A DNA stretch of 64,000 nucleotides from Dipetalonema caudispina. Taxonomy: Eukaryota; Nematoda; Chromadorea; Rhabditida; Onchocercidae. Below, piece by piece: positions 34,401 to 45,557 of this stretch. The position numbers were made by a program, and so were the translations under genes. The notes beneath the pieces are model-generated. The model did not search any database. It was not told the DNA's origin and worked only from the letters and a program-made list of their open reading frames with translations. The stretch lies in assembly GCA_013365325.1 (NCBI GenBank), contig JABVXV010000076.1, positions 124,001-188,000 on the forward strand, in the 5' to 3' direction. Positions within the stretch are counted from its first letter, which is position 1, and every line of letters begins with the position of its first letter.

Positions 34401-35680
34401 ATTAAGTAATTCATCCCTAATTGTATAAATTGTGCTAAATTACTAATAAGAAAAACAAATCAACGAAAATCGTGATAAAAATTAAGTTAATACTGTGTAA
34501 TAATCATTATCATTAGCTAACAAAATAACTCCAGTTGTGATAATAATAATAATAATAAGTATTATTAATTAAACGAAAGTAGAAAATTGAAGTTTTAAAT
34601 TTTAATCTGAATATTTGAGGTGAAAATCTAAAAGTTTGTTGCATATATTATTTATATTGCATATATAAGTAATGCTAAACAAGTTAAATCTATAATTTAA
34701 AAAAAAATTTAATAAAAAAAAAGAAAATGAATGATTGTGGGGATTATATTTGAAAAGATTGAAAAAGGATACAAATACCAGACAAAACTTGCCAGATCGG
34801 TAATGGCAAGTAATATGAGGTAGGTATAAATAATAGAAGATCGTTTAAATAATGAACGTGATAATGTTGCCACCGTCATTATGTCACCTATAAATTGGAA
34901 TTGTTTTGATATTAATAAAATTGTGAATACTTTACAAAATTAGAACTGAATATTAAACGTTCAACTATCTTGGCTAAATCATTTGTTGGATAGCAAATTG
35001 TTTCCTCAATTATGTTCAAGCTGATAATCTTTTTGCTTAAAAGTTCATTAAATAAATAATAGTTATATTAATGATCGTCATGTCTTAATGAAACCCCTAA
35101 ATATTCCTCTGAAATAAATTCTCTCAACTAGCTCGATATATCGAGCTAGTTGAAAATGAGCTTTAATTTGATTGATTTGAAAATGCAATTTAGGTTTTAA
35201 AAAATTTATACAAAAAAAAAAAAAAAAGAAATTTGTTAGAATAAAATTCTTAATTTTTCCCTACTTTTTCCGGCATTATAATTTAAATTTCATATAATTT
35301 TTCTTTTTTTTTTTGAATTTTTTCATGCAATTGCAATTTTTTAATGGTAATATTTATGTTATTTACATTATGAAAAACGGCATTTTTTCAATGGAAAAAA
35401 AAGGAAAAAACAAAAATAAATAGGTAACTAAATTAAAATATCATTCATGAATAAGAAAAACGATTAATGCTAATGATGAATCAAATTTGAACTAACCAAT
35501 GATACCAAATGATATGATAACTGGAGCAATATAACCATAAGTGATATGGTTAACAAGTGATACTCGAATTGCATCTGATGTACCATTAGAAACTAATTTT
35601 GTAAAATAAACTGAAGTAACAGCATCATCGAGATCATCCTCTTCAGATATAAGTATGGAGCACAAACTTTGGGATATCAT
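28435..35680 (-). CDS. rhodopsin-family G-protein-coupled receptor, nematode peptide-receptor (FRPR-like) type
   Basis: Exons (5' to 3' on -): 35680-35497, 34887-34793, 34320-34219, 33699-33598, 33192-33100, about 32700-32465, 32065-31943, 31527-31383, 30950-30911, 28687-28435; about 450 aa. Seven hydrophobic segments can be followed: TM1 IAPVIISFGIIGD, TM2 YLILLAITDL...SVIPMILWLL, TM3 NAFMGTSVWIVVFLTMSQY, TM4 MCVLLVIISYVMNFCIYAPW, TM5 SRLLPFVLVAYFNSKIL, TM6 SIIIIFFICTIPAAPLTIF and TM7 ALNFYFYCLINPNIR. The TM3/ECL2 disulphide pair (LCSYP; SCRFVVC) and an N-terminal NGT sequon are present. The tail is acidic. Family role: senses an extracellular peptide and signals through G proteins; the ligand is unknown, and FMRFamide-like peptides are only a guess. 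Oddities are a GC donor after TM2, an apparent frame break at the start of the ECL2 exon, and altered microswitches (see findings). Confidence 0.82.
32465..32720 (-). other. ECL2-TM5 exon of the GPCR with an apparent frame break
   Basis: The receptor frame (PPGIASCRFVVCDRK...EWCRETISRLLPF) is open only downstream of a TAA near 32716. The only AG acceptor upstream (AATAG at about 32719-32723) leads in phase 0 into a different frame (NNCYKYTIYG). No AG exists between the TAA and the receptor frame. A missing base, an assembly error or an unrecognised microexon could explain it. The rest of the exon is clean and ends CAA|GTTAGT. Confidence 0.6.
35124..35153. repeat. perfect 30-bp palindrome
   Basis: Each arm is 15 nt (TCAACTAGCTCGATA and its complement) with no spacer. 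It lies in the first intron of the GPCR gene. GC is higher than in the flanks. Confidence 0.97.
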
Positions 35681-35709
35681 ACCTTCTATCTCTTGCTTAT
35701 TTCAAAGAT

Positions 35710-35719
35710 TCTGTCAAGA
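35710..35719 (-). promoter_or_regulatory. candidate trans-splice acceptor upstream of the GPCR start
   Basis: TTCTTGACAG on the minus strand, 30 nt upstream of the GPCR ATG (35680). With the phosphatase stop only about 300 nt upstream on the same strand, this could be where a spliced leader is added to a downstream operon mRNA. Confidence 0.4.
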
Positions 35720-35919
35720 AATTTTGAAGGAATTCAATTATTTCAATAAATTCAGTAAAAAATTACAGCACAGCATATAGTATCCCTTTAGTAAAGGCAT
35801 TGATCACTTCAATATTTAACAAAAACGAATTATATTCAAAAATAGGGATAACAGTTGTTAGTAATGATAATGATACTAATAATAAAAGTAGTAGTGATCT
35901 TATCAGGTCAACAAATGAA

Positions 35920-35925
35920 TTTATT
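35920..35925 (-). terminator. candidate poly(A) signal of PPM1L
   Basis: AATAAA on the minus strand 52 nt behind the phosphatase stop, inside the short gap before the GPCR gene. Confidence 0.4.
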
Positions 35926-35976
35926 CAAATGAGTGGAATAATATGTAATGCTAATAGAGCAATGATTAATTGATGA

Positions 35977-36396
35977 TTAAAATAATCGAATAAGTAATAG
36001 AGAAACATTATCCTCGGAACCAAGTTTCAATGCTTTTCGTACCAAATATTCCGCAACTCTGTAAATATCTGTTTTGAAAAGTAATCAATGATTATTTATA
36101 AATTTTAAAAATTTATCCATAGCAAATTTTTAATTTTCGAACAGAGTATTTTTCATGCAATAAAATTTGTAATTTTTTCGCGTTTCTTTTTTAGGATATT
36201 TTCAATCAAATAATTGAAGTAAACTTGTAATTTGTTCATCATATCAATTTTCAGCTAAATTTCCTTCATGTAATTTTTAAAAAAATTTTTTTTTCATCAC
36301 ATAATTTTGCTTTCTGCTATATAGCTAAAACATTAGATATATTTGTACAATTAGATCGAATTATCTTACTTCTTCTCTTCCCTCCTTTCTTTCCAT

Positions 36397-36428
<32 letters not shown>

Positions 36429-39072
36429 TTCTCTTATTTTTCAAAAGAAACAAGAAGTGAAAGAAAGAATGTAAGAAAAAAAAAAAAAAAAAAAAAAAAC
36501 AAACTTATGCCATTGATTTGATGATATACGTAAAAATGTTTGTGCGGAATGTACCGCTTGTTCATTTGTTAGCACATCCCAAAAACCATCCGATGCAACA
36601 AGAATAAATTGTAAACTAATTTCATTCAGGTCAATCCGTACAATATCCGGTTGTGCCGTTAATACAGATAGTTGTTTTAATGCCGTATCACCAAATGCTC
36701 TATAAAAGAAAAAAAAAAAAAAAAAAAAGAAATAAGCTTGTCCAATTTATTTCATAAATTGTATATTATTAATGTAATCCAATACCTTATTTTAATATTA
36801 CTTTGTGAAAAAAAATATTAATTTAGAAAAATTAACTGTTTACAAATTAAATTACTATAAAATCGAATAAGTAATTAGTATAATTTATTTGCGATACTAA
36901 ACAATGTATTACAATGAATTTCAACATAATTTTATTCCGTTCTATCATTAACAATAATTAATTTTGTTTTTTCCTTAAACTTTTTCTTTCTAAAATTTTG
37001 ATAAGATCTTTTTTTTTTATTAAATTACAAATGTATTCTTTGCATTAATCTTTGTTTATTTTGTTATGTCACGAATAGATTCTACAAATAATCTTAACAT
37101 ACGAAGAAAAAATTTTAAGCCTTTTGAATAAACCAACTTAATGAATTCAATTTAACCGCCTAATTAATTTAATTATCTAGAAGAAAATATAGACAAGCTT
37201 TATGATACGAATAATTTAATCATTATTTTCTAGCATTTGCATGATTTAAAATTACTAATTTCTGAGAAAAAAGAGAGAGAGAGAAAGAGGAAGCAAAAAA
37301 AGTTGTATTCAGGAAATTTACTATTTTTAACATTTGTACCAATTTTAGATTTTTATAATTTTTGCGCAAAATATTGAGCATAAATTATAAATGATGATCG
37401 ATAATTTGCATAGGTCATTAATTAATTATGATCAAAACAAAAGAAAATTGTTGTATTGGCTGTTGAGGAGAAATGAATGCTTAAAGAATGTAAATAAAAT
37501 TAGTTTTGGAAGGAATTATGAATTTAATTATGTGAAAAAAGGAGCTATAGAGCTATATAAGTTTTTTTTTTTTTTGATTATTATCTTAAGTACATCTTAT
37601 AAAAATACTTAAAAACGAATTCTTCTTTTGATTTGACCAATAAAAAATCAATCGTTACCATTCAATTAGCAAAATTAAAATAGCAAATTTAAAGTTGTTT
37701 TTTTTTCTGTTTTTCCTGCTTTTCTTTTTTTTTTTTTTTTTTTTGCTTTTAACAAGAAAAAACTACTAAATTTCTTGCAAGCACTTAAAAAAAAATTTTA
37801 AAGTAAAAGAGAAAAACATGATTTTCTAAAGCTAACGAAAGTATTTACAATTAAATCTGTAAGTACATTTAAGTGAAATGTAAACTGACTTATTTCTTTA
37901 AAGATGAATAAAAAAGAAACAAAAAAAAAAAAAGATTCGTAATATTTTTAAACATAATATCATTTGAAATATTGCAAGCTTTTATCATTATTAATCATTA
38001 TTAATTCGAAAAAAAGTACTTTTTTCTACTGAATTTTTTTTTCCGAGAAAACTTGGTAAGTTTAAAGTTCTGATTTCTTAAGAAATTTTTTGCTAAAAAA
38101 TTTTATTTTTTAAACTTTCCGAAAAAAAGAAAAGTGATACGAAATTCACGAGACAATAGAATAAAATGGTGTTAATAAAAATAACACATGATGGAAGAAG
38201 GATAAATTATATATAAAAATGTTTCTTAGAAAAAAGAAGAAGCGATATTCAATTTTAATATTGCTTTGAAATATTTCAACTGAAAAAATGCAGTGATAAA
38301 AAAGATTTCAATAAAGAGTACTTCATTCAATGATGGATAGTAATCATTGAAAATGTAATTTAAAATTTCTGATTTATTCCATCGTTTTACAATATCGATA
38401 AGCAATGATTTAGTATAATTTAATCTTTTTGCATCAAATAGTCGAAGAAACGTCTAAAATTTTAGCTTACATTTGATACATGAAAAGATTACAGGTTACG
38501 TAACGTTTTATGATTATTTCACGTAACTTTTTTTCGGCTATTTTTAAAATAAAATTTCAGAATTTTAAATTATTTGCGAATTTTATTAGTAATTAAATTG
38601 TGTGGAATAATTTGAATATAATTGACTATGCGTGTCTGTTTCTGACTATAATTACATCTGAAAAATGCTGATTTTACGGTTTTTTTTTTTCATCAACTTC
38701 AGAGGTGATTTTTTCGTTTTCTGTTTGAAACTTCTGAATTAAAAGGATAGGGAAATATTCTTTTTTCTTCCATTTCTTTATTTTAATTCATAAATTTTAT
38801 TGCAATAGATATTTCATTAATTCTGTTTACAAGATTTCCATGAATATCGTAGTAAAAAAAAAAAGAAAGAAAAAAACGACAATACTTTGAAATAATAACT
38901 TCGAGAAAAAAAAAGGAAAAAACTGTGAAAGTAATTATATTGAAATAGCTTTTTTCTCATTTTTTTCCCCCTTTAATAATTTTATTGATTGGAAATGTTT
39001 TCTTCTTTTTAAAAGAAAGAAAAAATGAAAAAAAAAAAGTTGAAAATATCAAACAAGATAAGAAGAATTCCA

Positions 39073-39108
<36 letters not shown>

Positions 39109-42100
39109 TTTTGAAAGCAAATGACGAAATTTGACTGGAATGATGTAATGGTTCATTTCTTTTATACTTCAAGGAAATTGGTAAATTTTTAATAGTGCAA
39201 ACTTTTATTGACCACATGGAATAGTTTATTCCATTTTTTTTTCTCCTATTCCTCTTCCTCTTCCTCCAACTTCTCCCTTTCTCTTTATCATTTTATTTTT
39301 CAGTTTAAATGATTTCAAGAGCGAATTTGAATGAATGATAATAGAAAGTATTTCTAAAAGGAAAGTATTAAGCAAAAGTTATTTTGCAGAAATTAGTGAA
39401 ATATTTTGGTGAATTATACGAAAATTATTTTTTGAATAATTTTTTTCTGTTTATTTCGTTTCTTTTTTCTTTTTCTTTTTCTTTTTTTTTTTTTTTTTTT
39501 TGTTTGGGAAGTGTTTGTAATCACAGCAAATTTTATCGGAATCAGAAAGAAAAAAGAGAGGAAAATTCATTCTAAACTTCTTTTTCACTTTCTCTTTCTA
39601 TTTTATTATTTCTTTAATCTCAAATTTTTTTCTTTTTTTTTTTCTTTTTTTTTTTTTTAGAATGAAGAAGAAAAATTTTTTTCGATAGTTAAAATTAAAT
39701 AATTCATTTTTACGCGTGAAAAGAACACATACAAATTTTTCCCCTTGTTTCGAACCCTGCTAAAAACAGATGTGTTCAACAAATGGAAAAATGCTTGGCT
39801 TATTTTAGTTGATTAAATGGCCTTTTTACATCTAATGAAATAAAAGAATAAAATTTGAAACGAAATTCAAAGCAAAAAATACAAGGAAAAAAGATTGAAA
39901 AATGAGGCGAAAATATATTATTATTTCATTGATTAGTTCAATTTTCAAGTGTTATAATGATCCTAAAAAGGCAGAAATATAGGGATTTCAACGAAATTAA
40001 TGACGTAAATGTGACGTAAAACGAAGAAAAAAAAAAACCAAACCCATCACTTAATCTAGCATTTACTGCACAACAATAGCAGCCTTATCTTACTTTCATT
40101 ATTAATTGATTCATGAATTAAACGTAATATTTTGACTGCGCCCAACTAATTAAATGATTTTACGAATTTTTATACTGAAATAATCTTTAAATTTTTGCTA
40201 AATTTTTCAACCATTGATAGAATTATAATTGAAAATTTGCATGTATGTTATTTCTATTATATGAATATTGCAAAAAAATTTTTTAACTATCATTTAACTG
40301 ATAATATAATTATTTAAACTACTGTTTATTATTTTTGAACTGTTCACGATGATATATGCATGTAACAGAAAAATATTTCTGAATCTGATGCTAAAATTCT
40401 TACATTCTTGAATCTTATCGTTGTTCGCACTCAATTCAACATTGAATTCTATCTTTTAAATCCTAACTATTAACATCTTTAAGTTATATTCAATTATTCT
40501 AATGAAAAAAAAGAAGTGAAAAGTTTGTTATGCTACTTATTAGACAATCATAAGTTTTGATTTAAAAAAAAAAAAAAAATATGATGAGAATAAAATAAAC
40601 AAACCTTGAAACGGAGAGAATTCCTTGTAATCGATCTACACCATGAAATTCAATGAAACCACCTGCATTTTCAATACGTTTACGTTCGTGTTCCTGAAAC
40701 AATAACTTCTAAATCTATGCCTTATTTATGAAACGTGTAATTAAAAATACGTTTCTTATCTACTTGAAATTTTAGCTATGCTTCTAAGAGTTAATAGTTG
40801 AAAAGAATTATGATAACATTACATAAAATCATTTTATGCCTAATTTACATGGAATAGATTAATTAATGCAGCAATGATAAAACGACTCATCCCATTTAAT
40901 TGGTTATATGATACTGATAATTTTAATTATTCAATCAACAAAATGTATTCTTTTAATTGATCTTATCATATCTTTATGAAAAAAACAGTGAAATCTGATA
41001 CTAATTTTATATTATTTTTATTAGAATGTGCATAGCTTAACATATAAAGGAAGACTATTTATAAAATGTTCCAAATTCTACGATGATATTTATCGTATGT
41101 CATTACGAATGTCACCATGAAGGGATCATAATAGATGTCAACAAATTTTTAAATATAATTCTATGCTATATGATTATCCAGATTACTGATCTAAGGAATA
41201 TTCATTGATGAATGAATGCAATTAATTAACATATTGAAAATTAGAAAAAATGGATTATAGTTTGATACAATTAGCAGAGTAATCTAAAAGACATTTCCAT
41301 GCACAATGTTTATTTTTAACATTAAATTAAAAAGCTAAGTTCTAAAAAAACTAATTAAACGAAATTGTGAAAGTTTAGCTAGTCATTCGACATTTTTAAG
41401 TTGCTTATCATTCGACATTTTTAAGTTGCTTATTAAATAAATGCAAGATATTTCACTTGAATCTTTCAATAGTCAACTTCAACTTTCATGCAAAAAAAAA
41501 AAAAATTACTTTTTTTTTTTTTTGTTTAAAAACAAAACAAAAATTTGCAAGATATTGCGTTTCTATGATGTAATAATTCACTATATTCTTTTTTTTCCAA
41601 CAAATATTTTCTTAGGTATAGAATTTCTCACTGTTAGTAAATAATTTGGTAAATCGATATCACAGTAAATAATTTGATAAATCGATATCATTACGAGAGA
41701 AATTGGGAAAGATAAAATAAGGCAAAATAAGCAGGTGAAGGTGAATTGACTCAAATAAATGAATTAAAAAAAAAAGAGATAGAAGGAAATAATTTTTGCA
41801 TAATTCATTTTTATTGTAGTTATTTAATAATTTGACTAAAAAAAAAGAGAAAAAAACTTAAGAAATTGAATTTTAATTGTGATATCTTGAAAATGACAAA
41901 ATGACGAAATTATGGGTTACTTCCAGTTTTTCCTTCTTTTTGCCTCAACTTTTTATTTTTGTATTTCATGTTGGCTAAGAAATAACTCGTAAAAAAAGCT
42001 TTTTAACGAGAAATTCGGAAAATTTTTCAAATTCAAGTATTATACCCAAAATATGATCGTCCATTTTCTATTGCCGTTTATTGATAGTAATAGTAGTAGT

Positions 42101-45100
42101 AATTATAGGAGGAAAATGAAAGTTTTATTAATTTCATTAAATTTCAGAAATAATTCTTTTAGATGAACTGAATTTTTAAATAAAAACTGAAAAGTTTAAT
42201 TGAATTTAAAGTCGGAAAATGATTTTCAAATAGTATAATTTATTACAAACAAAATTATACATTAAAAGAAATCATGTGCAAAATTTGGTAAAATATAGAA
42301 AAGAAAAAAAATTAAATATAAGTAACAAAATAATTGTATTCAAATATGATTTCTATATGCAAATATTGCATGTATGTATTAAAAATATTTTAACGTATTC
42401 TTATCCTAACATTTAAATGTTCATTTGACGTAATTACAACACTTAGTCATATATTTAAAAGTAGTTTGTATTAGAAGTATTTATTATTAGCACCAACAAG
42501 AACTGAAAGTCACATGAAAAAATTCAAACTTTTTAAAATTGAAATTAATTTTTAAATTGGAAATTTCATTGTTTTTTTTAGCACAAATTTCCCCATCTCC
42601 TCTTTTTCTTTTTCTCCCTTGCAACAATGAGTATTTCATGAATTTGAAATAAAATGTTTTGTAAATTAAACAAAATTCTGCAAATTCATAGCTTTATTTT
42701 ATAAAATTACTAAAATTTTACAAAAATTATGAAATATAATGGAGTTCTTTCTGTAAAAATGATCTTGATTAATTGAATTGATCATTAAATTTACTTAAAT
42801 CATAAAACTAGCTGCAGTTGATGTTGATAAGATATTGATAAGACATAGAAGAAAGAGAAAGATAAAGAGAGACAGAGAGAGAGGAAAAGGGTAGTGGTTC
42901 ATGTAAATGCAATGAAATTCATTTTTTGTCATGTAAATTGCAAAATTTGCTGGAATTTAATAAATATTGCATTTAATAGATCTATGATAGATACAACTAT
43001 CTATCACAAGAATAATATGATAATTAGAAATATAAAAAAGAGTATCATGACAATTAGCATTACAACGTTAATCGTTTATCACAATGATAAGAATAATGAG
43101 TAAATACGAACGTAATCAGTTATCAATTATAAGTTGAAGATAAAGAAAAAATCAATTCTTCACTTCCTTCTATATTTATTTGTAAATTTTTTATCATCAA
43201 AACTGATAAATTCATTTAAAAATTCAACTCTTTTGTTTAAATTACTGCATAAAAGAGCACAATTTTTCATTTCATATTGTTTGTTTGTATTTATCCATTC
43301 AGTATTCTTCTTTTTTTCTCTATCTTTCTCTCTCTCTCTCTCTCTTTCTTACTACATTCATTAATGAAATTTAAAATTGTGCGTAAATTTTAATAACCAT
43401 TCGGGAAAAAAGTACGAAGAAAGAAAAGGCAAAATTGAATTTGTTGATGAAGCTGTTAATTTTATAGCTATTGAAATAACATTTTATGATTTGCAATGTG
43501 TCAATTTGAAAAATGGAAGAAAAAAATTGAATTTTGTAATGTAATTATCAATTTCCTAAGAGAGCAAAAATGATTTTTTGCAAAAATAATTTTTTGAAGC
43601 TTTATTTAGGTATTTCAGCAAGAGTTTTAATATGCATATAATAGAACATTATGAGTAAACTCTGAACTCCGATAATACTTAACTTTTTTTTATCTTTTAG
43701 TTTTCTGAAAAGGAGAGAATTGAACCCGAAATCATTTAAATTTAAGAGCAAAAATCAGTTTTATTTGGAATTTTTGCTTCTTTTAGAGCGATAAAATATA
43801 TGAAATTTATTAAATCCTCCACCTCTTGCTGAGTTTTTTCAATAAATTAAACATTTGTTTTAATATATGAATAATTTGTAATAAAATTTTAAATCAGAAA
43901 TTTCAATAATTTGTATAATATTTTATTTTAATTTCAAAATAGAAGAATAAAAAAGAAAGATTTGCATAAAAGAGAAATAATAGAATAGTTGTTTATAGGA
44001 ACAAAGCAAATAAGAAAGTATAATGGATGGAGTAGAAAAGAGGGCAAATTTTTGGGATTTATAGAATTAACTAAACAGGAAGTTTGTTGTTAAACTAAAC
44101 ATATTTTATGTAATAGAACTGAAAATTAACTTCATTTTATTCCCCTATGGAAATATTAAAATGTAAATTAAAATGCAAAATATGACTTCAACACAGCCCA
44201 TTTGATATTTGTTAGTGGCAATTTGGGAATTATTCATCATTCATTGTTATTTGTTCCAATAATAAATGGAATGTTTTATGAATTTTTCAGCATGCTTTGA
44301 TAAATTTTGCTATTTTAATAAATTAGTATTAAAAAACAAGACAAAAAGATTTGCAAAGAATTTTTAAAAATTTTAAGATAATCAATAAATAGATAATGAT
44401 TTCATGGAAGTTAGAATATTGTTAGAGCCAAGGAATGCTAACAGTGAGCTATTAATCATTAACAAATGAGATAAGTTAAAGCCAAGAAATTGGACGAACA
44501 GTTCAATTTAAGCAAAAAATGAAAGGAAAAAAAAGCAAAAGAAAATTCGATCAATTTTTTTTTTTTTTTTTTTATCATTGCAAATTCCACATCAGTTCTT
44601 TCAATTGCATTATTTTGCCTTATTTTCTTCCCGCAATCTTTTCTTATCCCGCCCCCGCCTTACCCCCGCCCCCGCCCCCGCTTTCATTCTTACCTCTTCA
44701 TTTTAATTGAAGGAATAGTAGCGTATATTTTATAATTTTCATATTAATAGCACATCTCATTTAAATAAGAAAATTTACCTAAGTAGTGATAAAAGTAAAA
44801 ACAATGAAAAGAAATTGTTTGTTGTCTGAAAAAAGTTTCATCCACTAATTTTGCATTCTATAAGTATCAGTGAATTATTGATTAATCTCAATTTTACATA
44901 TTTGTAACTTTTCGGAAATCAAAATTGCTGACGAGTTCGAATTCTTGGAGATTTGAAATTACAAATTTCTACAAGTTATTGAAATTTGATAAATGCATGC
45001 ATAAAAACATAATTATTTTTTGCCAATGTATGTTAATTATAAGAGGCTTTTGATGACGTTATAAAAGCGATTAAATCCTTTGATAGTGCTGAAATGTAAA

Positions 45101-45526
45101 ATATTTTATGAATGCATAAATTTCAAAAACAAATTCCTACGCTATATATGTTTAATTTTTCATTTCTTTTTTTTTTTTTTTTTCTGGTAAAGAAATCATC
45201 AGAAATGCATACAAATTGTTAATGAATCGCTGAAATAAAACTTATGGATCAAAACCTTTTTTTAAAAATTTATTCAAATTCATTACGTTACGGCTAGTGA
45301 ACATCAGAAAATTGCTACAGATTTTCATTTAAAAAAAAAAAAAACAAAACAAAAAATTATACTAAACTGCGAATAATCAAAGAGGGAATATTGAAAAAAT
45401 AATGAAATTGAATAATGTGTGAATGTGAAAAATTTGAAATTTCAAATAAAAAATGCAATCTTCTGTTACTAATTGCTGTATCAGTATTGCTATTATTATT
45501 ATTATTATTATCATCATTATTATTAC

Positions 45527-45557
<31 letters not shown>

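Noticed and set aside
42894..43103. ORF starting MVHVNAMKF inside the PPM1L intron
   Set aside because: No motif, no splice context, and composition like the surrounding intron.
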